Positions 44,540 to 51,840 of a DNA stretch of 64,000 nucleotides are shown here, one piece after another. Position numbers and translations under genes: made by a program. The stretch lies in contig JAIOPQ010000001.1 of NCBI GenBank assembly GCA_021413825.1, positions 24,319 to 88,318 on the forward strand. The letters run 5' to 3'. Each line of letters begins with the position of its first letter. Position 1 is the stretch's first letter. Under the pieces are notes generated by a model. It made no database searches, was not told where the DNA came from, and saw nothing but the letters and a program-made list of their open reading frames with translations. Origin of the DNA: Spirochaetia bacterium (GTDB taxonomy: Bacteria; Spirochaetota; Leptospiria; Leptospirales; Leptonemataceae).

Positions 44540-45478
44540 TTATCGGTCCGAATCAGCAAGTTTCTCGATTACTCTCAGTTTCGCGCTACGAGAAGCCGGA
44601 TTTCCTGAAACTTCGGCCTCCCCGGCCATGGTTGGCTTTGGCGTAAGGATCTTGAATCTCTCCCGACCAAGCGCGCGAAAGCCATGTTTGACGCATCTAT
44701 CTTCTAATGAATGAAACGATATAATAGCCAATCTTCCATTGGGAGCTAAGACCTCGGCCAGATGGGGAATTGAACCCTCGATTTCCTCCAGTTCGCGGTT
44801 TACAACAATCCGGAGCGCCTGGAACACGCGCGTAGCTGGATGGATTCCGGACTTACCCTTTCCTGGAACTGCGGCAAGTATCAGGGCTGCCAGTTGCTGG
44901 GCTGAATGGACGGGTCTTTTCTCAAAGATCGTCCGGGCAATTCTGCCTGCAAATCGCTCCTCGCCATACTCTTGAAAGATCAGCTTTAGCTCACGTTCGG
45001 TCTTACGGTTCAACAAATCAGCGGCCGTAAGGGGTAAATCCGGATCCAGACGCATGTCGAGCAGCTCATCTTGATACGAAAATCCACGCTTTGCCCCCTT
45101 GAAATGAAACATAGAAACACCCAGATCGAGCAGGATGAAATCCGCATGACGGCCGGCCAGGACCTCAGGCGTCAGGCGATATGGCTTTCTATGTAACTCA
45201 ATCCAGGTAGCGCCGCCCAGGGTTGGGCGCAAACGATCCAGCATTTCGGGATCACGATCGAGTCCGATTATGCGCGCCTCAGGATATTTCGCATGGAAAA
45301 GCTTGCTATGCCCTGCTTCGCCCAGGGTTCCGTCTACTATGATGCGCGGCGATGCGGGAACGAATGCAAGTATCTCTTCCGGGAGAACGGGTGTATGGGT
45401 TGATTCCAGGCGCGCTCTTTTGCGGACGAGCCGCACTTTGGATTGACACAGGATTTGCACGCGCCGCTTTTTATACAA
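44540..45478 (-). CDS. rsmH: 16S rRNA (cytosine-N4) methyltransferase RsmH
   Basis: 312 residues in the track. HTPVLPEEILAFV begins the conserved part; IIVDGTLGEAGHSKLF is the SAM loop, and FILLDLGVSMFHFKGAKRGFSY, IHPATRVFQALRIVVNRELEEIE and LAIISFHSLEDRCVKHGF are all RsmH motifs. It methylates C1402 of 16S rRNA. The track start is a TTG that shares a base with the ATG of the divergent kinase gene; an internal GTG (45460 or 45436) may be the real start. It is the first gene of the dcw cluster; no mraZ precedes it. Confidence 0.95.
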   Translation of the reverse strand: MYKKRRVQILCQSKVRLVRKRARLESTHTPVLPEEILAFVPASPRIIVDGTLGEAGHSKLFHAKYPEARIIGLDRDPEMLDRLRPTLGGATWIELHRKPYRLTPEVLAGRHADFILLDLGVSMFHFKGAKRGFSYQDELLDMRLDPDLPLTAADLLNRKTERELKLIFQEYGEERFAGRIARTIFEKRPVHSAQQLAALILAAVPGKGKSGIHPATRVFQALRIVVNRELEEIEGSIPHLAEVLAPNGRLAIISFHSLEDRCVKHGFRALGRERFKILTPKPTMAGEAEVSGNPASRSAKLRVIEKLADSDR

Positions 45479-46449
45479 TGAAAAAGGGCACTCTGGTATT
45501 CAATCCGAACAGCGGTAAAGGTAAGGCGAAGGAGCGTGCCCAGGACTTTGCCTCGGTCTGGAAGGCTGAATTCGGAAACGATCTAACCCTTCGCCCGACT
45601 AAGTCCCTGGCTGACATTCGCGTGGCTGCTGTTGAGACCATTCAGGATCCGGACAATGTCCCGATTTTCATGGGTGGCGATGGAACCCTTTCAGAAAGCG
45701 TCCAGGGACTTGCAGAACACTCTGACTTTAAACCCCTCGATCGACCCGTAGGCCTATTACCTGGAGGAACCGGCAATAGCTTTCTGCGCGATTTTTTGAT
45801 CACAGATTATGAAAGCGCGCGCGATAGCCTGATCAGTGCGCTCAGATCTAATTCTGTGCAGAATTCTGATCTTGCAGTTATCAAATACCAGGCGTTGAAA
45901 ATGGATCGCGAGGAGCAACCAGGCGCGTCGGTTCGCCGCATAACGTTCAATATTTTTGGGGTTGGTTTGATTGCCGATATTACGGAACTTGCAGTTCAAA
46001 TGCGCTGGATGGGTGCTGCCAACTATACAGTTGCAAGTTTGTGGAAGCTGCTGTTTCATAAACCATACGGATTTGAAGTTACAATCGATGGAAAGCGCAC
46101 GGACGTTGATTGCAACATGATCACAATTCACAATTCGCAATACACCGGTGGTTCAATGCATATTGCGCCTGCGGTGCGCGTAAATGATGGTCAGTTATTC
46201 TATCTTGTACCAATGTTCAAAAGCAGGCCGCGCCTTTTTAAAATGTTTCCAACGCTCTTCAAGGGATCGCATCTTGGATCTGAAGAAATCCTGACTGGAT
46301 TTGTAAAAAACATTGGAATTAGACATCCTGCACCAGTTTGGATGAATGTGGATGGAGAGCTGGAACGCGGTTGGAACCCTGATCTTTCCATTCAACCTGG
46401 CTTCTGGAAGATTTATTTACCCAAAGACCGTCTCCTGGCCACACACTAG
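45478..46449 (+). CDS. Diacylglycerol kinase-like (DAGK catalytic domain) protein
   Basis: About 323 residues from MKKGTLVFNPNSGKGKAKERA (residue 43 of the track ORF); the extra track residues fall inside rsmH. The nucleotide-binding motifs IFMGGDGTLSESVQGLAEH and GLLPGGTGNSFLRDF are those of the DgkB/YegS/LCB5 lipid kinase family, and the C-terminal domain has VNDGQLFYLVPM and MNVDGELE. It probably phosphorylates diacylglycerol or a sphingoid-like lipid at the inner membrane. No clear ribosome site is seen before the ATG. Confidence 0.9.
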   Translation: MKKGTLVFNPNSGKGKAKERAQDFASVWKAEFGNDLTLRPTKSLADIRVAAVETIQDPDNVPIFMGGDGTLSESVQGLAEHSDFKPLDRPVGLLPGGTGNSFLRDFLITDYESARDSLISALRSNSVQNSDLAVIKYQALKMDREEQPGASVRRITFNIFGVGLIADITELAVQMRWMGAANYTVASLWKLLFHKPYGFEVTIDGKRTDVDCNMITIHNSQYTGGSMHIAPAVRVNDGQLFYLVPMFKSRPRLFKMFPTLFKGSHLGSEEILTGFVKNIGIRHPAPVWMNVDGELERGWNPDLSIQPGFWKIYLPKDRLLATH

Positions 46450-46489
46450 TCAGAAAGGCGCGATGAGATCAGCATAATCGGACAAGAAA

Positions 46490-46852
46490 ATGCCATATTC
46501 AATCTCCTGGTTTGATCCAGACAAGATTCTGTTTATGCAGGCTCCGGGATCCATTTCAGAAGCGGACGTCTTTGACGCAGATCGCGAGCTACGCGAAACG
46601 TTGACTCGCGCAAAAAGCAATCGGATTCATCTCATTATTGATGATAGCAAAATGCTCAGTATGCCCGGCGTGTCAGTTACTATGAAAATCAAAACACTCG
46701 ATCATCCGAAGATGGGTTGGACTGTAGTGATCGGTCAATCGGACAAAGTTTATAGGATGCTCTACACGATCACATGCCATTTGCGAAAGTTGCCGTTGTA
46801 TTTTGCTCTGAATATGGACGAAGCTGCAACGTTCCTTTCAAAAACACAATAG
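46490..46852 (+). CDS. STAS/SpoIIAA-like small protein
   Basis: 120 residues, 40 bases after the lipid kinase gene. The fold pattern is alternating strands and helices with ISWFDPDKILFMQAPGSISEADV, NRIHLIIDDSKMLSMPGVSVTM and WTVVIGQSDKVYRMLY, which resembles the SpoIIAA-like/STAS group. The conserved Ser of anti-anti-sigma factors is not certain (DDSKMLS contains candidates). It could be a partner for the PP2C phosphatase at 22929-24284, but this is only a possibility. Confidence 0.6.
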   Translation: MPYSISWFDPDKILFMQAPGSISEADVFDADRELRETLTRAKSNRIHLIIDDSKMLSMPGVSVTMKIKTLDHPKMGWTVVIGQSDKVYRMLYTITCHLRKLPLYFALNMDEAATFLSKTQ

Positions 46853-46870
46853 TTGATCTGGAGCGGCCAA

Positions 46871-47281
46871 ATGAATATTTTCAGGAACATCCTCTCAGTG
46901 CTCGCAGGTGCAGTAGCCGGAAGCATTGTGAATATGGGGCTAATCATCGCAGGGGGTTCTGTTATTCCATTGCCGGCCGGCGTCGATCCCTCAGATGCAG
47001 AAAGCTTGAGGGCAGCCATGCCGCTTTTCCAGCCAGAGCATTTCATATTCCCCTTCCTGGCCCATGCACTTGGAACGTTTGCAGGTGCCGGTGTCGCAGC
47101 TCTGGTAGCCGCGACTCACAAACTCAAATTCGCACTGGTAATTGGCGCACTCTTTCTTGCTGGTGGAATCGCAAACACGTTCATGCTTCCCGCGCCTGCA
47201 TGGTTTGTGGTTCTGGACCTTGCTGCATACCTGCCTGCAGCGTATCTGGCCGGAAAAGTTCTACAAAGCAAGGTGGCATAG
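46871..47281 (+). CDS. Small four-helix membrane protein
   Basis: About 136 residues from MNIFRNILSVLAG (the track TTG start is rejected because TGGAG lies seven bases before this ATG). Four membrane segments are visible: ILSVLAGAVAGSIVNMGLII, FIFPFLAHALGTFAGAGVAALVA, FALVIGALFLAGGIANTFML and WFVVLDLAAYLPAAYLAG. I recognise no named family. It probably belongs to the same transcription unit as the STAS-like gene. Confidence 0.7.
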   Translation: MNIFRNILSVLAGAVAGSIVNMGLIIAGGSVIPLPAGVDPSDAESLRAAMPLFQPEHFIFPFLAHALGTFAGAGVAALVAATHKLKFALVIGALFLAGGIANTFMLPAPAWFVVLDLAAYLPAAYLAGKVLQSKVA

Positions 47282-47294
47282 ACGCGGATGAGAT

Positions 47295-47326
47295 AGCGCC
47301 GTTTAACGTTCGTTAAATTACGCGCT
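47295..47326. terminator. Dyad between convergent genes
   Basis: TTTAACG (47302-47308) and CGTTAAA (47311-47317) form a perfect dyad, flanked by AGCGC (47295-47299) and GCGCT (47322-47326). It lies at the meeting point of the small membrane protein gene (plus) and thyX (minus) and covers the thyX stop. It could act as a bidirectional terminator; there is no long T tract. Confidence 0.4.
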
Positions 47327-48905
47327 TGTACTGGGAAAGGTCCTGGTTCCAGACGGGAACACCACAGAACTTATCACCTTCTGGACAGAATGGACGAACG
47401 CCCGCCTCTTTTCTGATTCTACAGGGAGCATGGACCCAGCGTCCAATGGCAGGATGCACATCGCGTACCTGCGAGAGCTCGTCTACGGACGCCTGGAATA
47501 TTTCTTCCTGGGCATTATAGCACGTGCGAATCTTCCATTTATGATGCAGATTCAGCAAATCACCTGATTCAAAGAATCGGATTGGAAATGCATTGGGCAG
47601 CAGATAAACAGCCTCTTCTTCGCTACCGCCAGCATCAAGGAATCGATTGATCTTCTCAAAAAGCACGTTCATCGCGGCCTGATACTTTTCAAACGATGCT
47701 GCATGCTCGCGAATCAGGGCCGGGGTTACATAGTCAGGATGTCCCGTAAAATGCTTCATGAGCATGGGCCTTGCACCGGGAACAAGGCGATGCCTCTGGT
47801 CCTGCGAATCAGCAGTATGTGAGATTTTCTTTTGAAAGGTATAGTGAACGTTCAGTAGACTACGCGAAATGCGCGAAAGGGTGGTCTCGTTCAGGGCACT
47901 GGACAGGTGAGAATTGCGCGCGGGATTCAGGACAAGATCAACTGCAACCTCATCTGAAAGCATTTCACGCGTTGCACCCAGCACTGCGCGAACCGAAGAT
48001 GCAAGCACCTCGACTGCATTGCTCTCAAATGAAACAAGGCGCGACGTTCTCCTGCCAAGATCCTGATCAAACTCGCGAATGAAATTCCTGGATGCCACCT
48101 CTGGATTTGGATCAAAGAACTCTTTAAAGAAACGATATTCCGTTGTGTCTTCCAAGGGAATTGAATCCGGAATCTCAGCTGCAAACAATGGGTCAGCTGC
48201 AATTGCGGCTTCCATCATGCTTTCAACCAGGTTTCTTGCTTCCTCTGGAACATCGCAGGCCAGACAGAGCCTTCTATAGCGATGGAGCGTCAGTCCGTTG
48301 ATTGTATGATAAAAATACGTGTGCATTCCAACCGGAAGAATGTAACGCGCAGCCTCCATGGACTTCTTATGCGTTGTCTTTTTCCATGTTTCATGCTTTG
48401 TTTTTCTGGCAGGAAATATTTTATAAAACTCGGCTTCGGCAGGTGCATCCAGGTCACCTAGAAGTTCGCGGTAGACTCCTACAGAATACGTAACTGCATC
48501 CAGATAAAAGCCAAGTTCACGTTCGCGACCAGCGGCTCTGAGCGACGATGGAACATAGAATCGATCTGACTTAACTTCAACGTAGCGCTGACTTACCTGC
48601 TCTGAATTATAAAACGGATGTGAATGCAGAAAACTCCAGACCAGGTGACGGCTTACATTATCGATTGCAAAGACAAAGTGAACATGCTGGCGAGTAGTCA
48701 GATGACCGGCCTGCAAAGTTGATTTTGCAATACGATCGCGAATGGCTCGCGCCTCTGGTGTGCGCGAAACATCCTCCGGAGAAATAATTCCTTTGCCCGA
48801 ATAGCACGTGCGCGCCGTAGCGATGCTCAAATCAAAAGGTACGTCAGTTACGTCGACGAGTTTGACAGCAGGAGCGCTTCCTGGAAGTGTATCCATGACT
48901 GGCAT
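47313..48905 (-). CDS. thyX: FAD-dependent thymidylate synthase, long tandem form (ThyX)
   Basis: 530 residues, about twice the usual ThyX. The N-terminal half has VSRHLVWSFLHSHPFYNSEQVSQRYVEV, a variant of the ThyX motif RHRxxSxxxxSxR with an insertion before NSEQVSQRY. The C-terminal half is a second ThyX-like domain with SQDQRHRLVPGARPM. Long two-domain ThyX proteins of this kind are known from Chlamydiae and some other bacteria. It makes dTMP from dUMP with methylene-THF and FADH2. Two in-frame ATGs lie at 48905 and 48896. Divergent from the KAS III-like gene. Confidence 0.88.
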   Translation of the reverse strand: MPVMDTLPGSAPAVKLVDVTDVPFDLSIATARTCYSGKGIISPEDVSRTPEARAIRDRIAKSTLQAGHLTTRQHVHFVFAIDNVSRHLVWSFLHSHPFYNSEQVSQRYVEVKSDRFYVPSSLRAAGRERELGFYLDAVTYSVGVYRELLGDLDAPAEAEFYKIFPARKTKHETWKKTTHKKSMEAARYILPVGMHTYFYHTINGLTLHRYRRLCLACDVPEEARNLVESMMEAAIAADPLFAAEIPDSIPLEDTTEYRFFKEFFDPNPEVASRNFIREFDQDLGRRTSRLVSFESNAVEVLASSVRAVLGATREMLSDEVAVDLVLNPARNSHLSSALNETTLSRISRSLLNVHYTFQKKISHTADSQDQRHRLVPGARPMLMKHFTGHPDYVTPALIREHAASFEKYQAAMNVLFEKINRFLDAGGSEEEAVYLLPNAFPIRFFESGDLLNLHHKWKIRTCYNAQEEIFQASVDELSQVRDVHPAIGRWVHAPCRIRKEAGVRPFCPEGDKFCGVPVWNQDLSQYKRVI

Positions 48906-48915
48906 ACAATGCCAG
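48899..48915. promoter_or_regulatory. Perfect dyad in the thyX / KAS III-like divergent gap
   Basis: CTGGCAT (48899-48905), three bases, ATGCCAG (48909-48915). It overlaps the first thyX ATG and lies ten bases before the KAS III-like ATG. It could be an operator or an RNA hairpin; no function is shown. Confidence 0.4.
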
Positions 48916-48924
48916 CCTTACCTT

Positions 48925-49953
48925 ATGTCTCCCGAAAGCAAGTACAATGCAGTTCAGATTGCCGGGATCGGCTGCTATGTTCCAGAACGCAGGATTACCA
49001 ACGATCACTGGGAAAAACTGGCCCAAACGAGCTCGGAGTGGATTCTAAAGAATGTAGGGATTCACGAGAGAAGTAGGATTGGCGCAAACGAAACCACATC
49101 CGATATGGGTGCCGCAGCCTCGCGCCAGGCCCTTGCAATGGCTGGAATTTCAGCAGATCGCGTGGACTGGATTTTATGCGGAACTAATTCCCAGGATGAT
49201 TTGTGGCCTTCCACCGCTTCTAAAATCCAGGAACAAATTGGTGCAATAAATGCTGCTAGCATGGATTTGCAGGCTGGATGTTCAGGCTGGGTATTTGGAA
49301 TGCGCCAGGCGCAGGGACTACTGTTATCGGGAGAAGCCAGCTGCGTGCTCGTGGTTGGAAGCGATGCACTTTCCCGTTTCTTGAATTATTATGATCGAGA
49401 TAACTTGTTGTTTGGTGATGGAGCAGGCGCTGCGGTTCTGATACTGAGTCCAGATCCCAAACGATTAAAACGAATTCTATTTAGCACAGGAACTGTGCCT
49501 TCGCGCGCCCTGGCACTTGAAACAATTTATACAGAATCACAAAATGCAATGGAATTCTATCTAGATGGCCGAGACATGAGCACAGCGGCAAGGCCCAAAC
49601 CTTCCATGGATGGTCGCCTATCGTTAAAACTGGCCCTTACTAAATGCAAAGAAAGCATGACACGCGTTCTGGAAGAAGCAAAGACTATCGGAATAGACAA
49701 GAAAGATATTACTTACTACGTTCCACACCAGACGAACGCCCTGATTTTAAAAGCACTGGCAGACTTTCTGGAATTCCCAATGGAAAGAGTGGAAGTGATC
49801 GTGGATAAATATGGTGGGATAAGCACGGCTTCCATTCCAACGGCGCTCAGCGAAATGAATACAGCCGGCAAACTCAAAAAAGGTGATCTAATCTTGTCGA
49901 GCGTGTACGGTGCAGGATTTACTTACGGGGCAATGCTTTACGAATGGGGCTGA
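48925..49953 (+). CDS. KAS III (FabH)-like thiolase-fold protein lacking the catalytic Asn
   Basis: About 342 residues from MSPESKYNAVQIAGIGCYVPE (residue 40 of the track ORF). The nucleophile Cys is in MDLQAGCSGWVFGMRQA and the His in YVPHQTNALILKALAD. The third member of the FabH triad should be in YGNTSxAS, but here the text is YGGISTAS (codons TAT GGT GGG ATA), so Asn is replaced by Gly. In FabH this Asn helps malonyl-ACP decarboxylation. The enzyme may therefore carry out a non-decarboxylating acyl transfer or condensation, as known for some FabH relatives. It is not inside a fatty-acid gene cluster. Confidence 0.87.
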   Translation: MSPESKYNAVQIAGIGCYVPERRITNDHWEKLAQTSSEWILKNVGIHERSRIGANETTSDMGAAASRQALAMAGISADRVDWILCGTNSQDDLWPSTASKIQEQIGAINAASMDLQAGCSGWVFGMRQAQGLLLSGEASCVLVVGSDALSRFLNYYDRDNLLFGDGAGAAVLILSPDPKRLKRILFSTGTVPSRALALETIYTESQNAMEFYLDGRDMSTAARPKPSMDGRLSLKLALTKCKESMTRVLEEAKTIGIDKKDITYYVPHQTNALILKALADFLEFPMERVEVIVDKYGGISTASIPTALSEMNTAGKLKKGDLILSSVYGAGFTYGAMLYEWG

Positions 49954-49983
49954 CTGTGAAATCACAAATAGTGTATCCCCCGT

Positions 49984-50493
49984 TCACAAATTCAATTCTT
50001 CCCTGGCATCTTGGTAGACTTTGAGATCCTTTGCTGAAAAGCAAATAACGCGAACTTCATCAAACGTTTCAAGAGCTCCGGCGATTTCCTTGAGTGCGAT
50101 CCTCGATGCCTCGGCAATCGGGTAGCCGTAAATGCCAGTACTGATAGAGGGAAAAGAAATTGTCCGGATCTTATTCTCAATCGCAAGCGCAAGACTATTA
50201 CGATAACACGAGGCTAGAAGCTCAGCTTCTCCGCGCTTGCCACCGCTGTAGATGGGTCCAACTGTGTGAATTACAAACCGGGCTGGAAGCTTATATCCCT
50301 TTGTAATCCGCGCCTGCCCCGTAGGGCAGCCGCCGAGTGTCCGGCATTCCGCCAGCAAATCCGAGCCAGCGGCGCGATGAATTGCACCATCCACTCCCCC
50401 TCCACCCAGTAACGACTCATTTGCGGCGTTAACAATCGCATCCGTTTCTTGATGCGTGATATCGCCTTGCAGTAACTGAAGTTTCCTGTTCAC
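49984..50493 (-). CDS. Macrodomain protein (ADP-ribosyl hydrolase type)
   Basis: 169 residues, a stand-alone macrodomain. LLQGDITHQETDAIVNAANESLLGGGGVDGAIHRAAG is the signature of the YmdB/MacroD branch, with GCPTGQARITKGYKLPARFVIHTVGP and ISFPSISTGIYGYP forming the ADP-ribose pocket. It should remove O-acetyl-ADP-ribose or mono-ADP-ribose. It is convergent with the KAS III-like gene. Confidence 0.93.
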   Translation of the reverse strand: MNRKLQLLQGDITHQETDAIVNAANESLLGGGGVDGAIHRAAGSDLLAECRTLGGCPTGQARITKGYKLPARFVIHTVGPIYSGGKRGEAELLASCYRNSLALAIENKIRTISFPSISTGIYGYPIAEASRIALKEIAGALETFDEVRVICFSAKDLKVYQDAREELNL

Positions 50494-50537
50494 AGATTTG
50501 ATTCAGTCGCCGCCGCAATTCCAGTCCACATTTTTAA

Positions 50538-51545
50538 CTATTTCGAAACGGCAAGCGACAGTCTGTCGCGCACATGCGCTGCAATCTCAAGCGATCGAAG
50601 TCGAGCTTCTTGCTCATATACATGCGTTGTGATCATTAGCTCATCCATGCCAGTCGCTTCTATGAATTCCCCAATTCCTGCTTGAATGGTGTCAGTGGTC
50701 CCTATAAATGCATACGTCAAAAATCGATCCGCCCCGGCTTTTTCAGCGGGCGACCAGAAGGTCTCAATGTCGTCTATCGGTGCTGGCCATTTACCTGGCG
50801 TTCCTCGCTGCAGCATTACGACTGCTTGCTGAAGCGAAGTAAAGAGTCGTTTAGCCTCGCGTTCTGAATCTGCGGCAATCACATTTGCACATAGCATGAC
50901 GTAGGGTTTGTCCAGTTTGCTGGAAGGTTTAAATCGTTCGCGGTAGATCTGAATCGCTTGCATCATAAGCTCGGGTGCAAAATGCGAAGCAAATGCAAAA
51001 GGTAATCCAAGCATGGCTGCAACCTGAGCACTGTACAGGCTCGATCCAAGGAGCCAGATTGGAACCTGCAAACCCGCCCCGGGAATCGCGCGAATCTTCT
51101 GGCCAGGCTGAACCGGTTCAAAGTAGAATTGTAACTCCTGCACATCGGTGGGAAATTGATCCGCATTTGTCGCAAGATCACGTCTGAGTGCTCGCGCTGT
51201 AAACATGTCAGTACCAGGTGCCCGACCCAGTCCCAGATCGATTCGATCCGGATAGAGGGACGCCAGGGTTCCAAACTGCTCTGCAATCACGAGTGGTGCA
51301 TGGTTCGGAAGCATTACGCCACCCGAGCCTACGCGGATGGTCTGAGTACCCGCAGCCACGTGTGCAATTACAACCGCCGTTGCAGCGCTCGCAATTCCGG
51401 GATTATTATGATGCTCTGCCAACCAGAATCGCTTATATCCCAGCGACTCTGCATGCCTGGCCATTGCCAGGCTGTTCTGAAAGGCGTTAGCGGGTGTGGA
51501 ACCTTCCGCCACAGGCGCAAGGTCCAGGATTGAGAAAGGAACCAT
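50538..51545 (-). CDS. Luciferase-like (LLM class) flavin-dependent monooxygenase
   Basis: 335 residues. The family pattern is clear: [84 protein letters not shown]. This is the MsnO8-like group of bacterial LLM oxidoreductases, TIM-barrel enzymes using FMNH2. The substrate is unknown. The ATG has no evident ribosome site. It lies 44 bases upstream of the macrodomain ATG gene in the other direction of reading (same strand order LLM, then macrodomain). Confidence 0.87.
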   Translation of the reverse strand: MVPFSILDLAPVAEGSTPANAFQNSLAMARHAESLGYKRFWLAEHHNNPGIASAATAVVIAHVAAGTQTIRVGSGGVMLPNHAPLVIAEQFGTLASLYPDRIDLGLGRAPGTDMFTARALRRDLATNADQFPTDVQELQFYFEPVQPGQKIRAIPGAGLQVPIWLLGSSLYSAQVAAMLGLPFAFASHFAPELMMQAIQIYRERFKPSSKLDKPYVMLCANVIAADSEREAKRLFTSLQQAVVMLQRGTPGKWPAPIDDIETFWSPAEKAGADRFLTYAFIGTTDTIQAGIGEFIEATGMDELMITTHVYEQEARLRSLEIAAHVRDRLSLAVSK

Positions 51546-51734
51546 ACATTAGTCACGTTCAAAAACTGCATTTCGGCGACTCCAGAATGGATCGAAATAA
51601 ATGCGAATATAGGATCATAAAGGAGCCTGATAGACCAGATTCTGGTGGCAGTTAGAGCCAGTAAACGACCCTCCGATTCCGGGCATGGTAATGCCGCCTA
51701 ACGTTCCATCCATTTCACTTTGCCTGAATTCTCT

Positions 51735-51763
51735 TTTACATGATTTACGCAATGTTATTAAAT
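51735..51763 (+). promoter_or_regulatory. Candidate promoter before the AGPS gene
   Basis: TTTACA (51735-51740), 17 bases, TTAAAT (51758-51763). Transcription would start near 51770, which supports a start codon for the AGPS gene at 51823 or 51841 rather than the track start at 51685. The rest of the 295-base gap (51546-51840) shows nothing else clear. Confidence 0.4.
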
Positions 51764-51840
51764 ACCAGGGCGCCAGACTCAGTTCTAAAAACCGGTTGCC
51801 CCTGGCACTCTTTTTGGACCTTATGGGTCTGAGGAATCGA

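Noticed and set aside
45443-45477. TTGACA ... TATACA as promoter of the lipid kinase gene.
   Set aside because: The spacer is 23 bases and the -10 box would touch the start codon.
49955-49966. TGTGAAATCACA, resembling a CRP/FNR-type operator.
   Set aside because: The half-sites are separated by two bases instead of six (CRP) or four (FNR), and the site lies between converging gene ends.
51685-51840. N-terminal extension of the AGPS gene in the ORF track.
   Set aside because: It lies before or across the candidate promoter, has no conserved motif, and a better ribosome site precedes the ATG at 51841.
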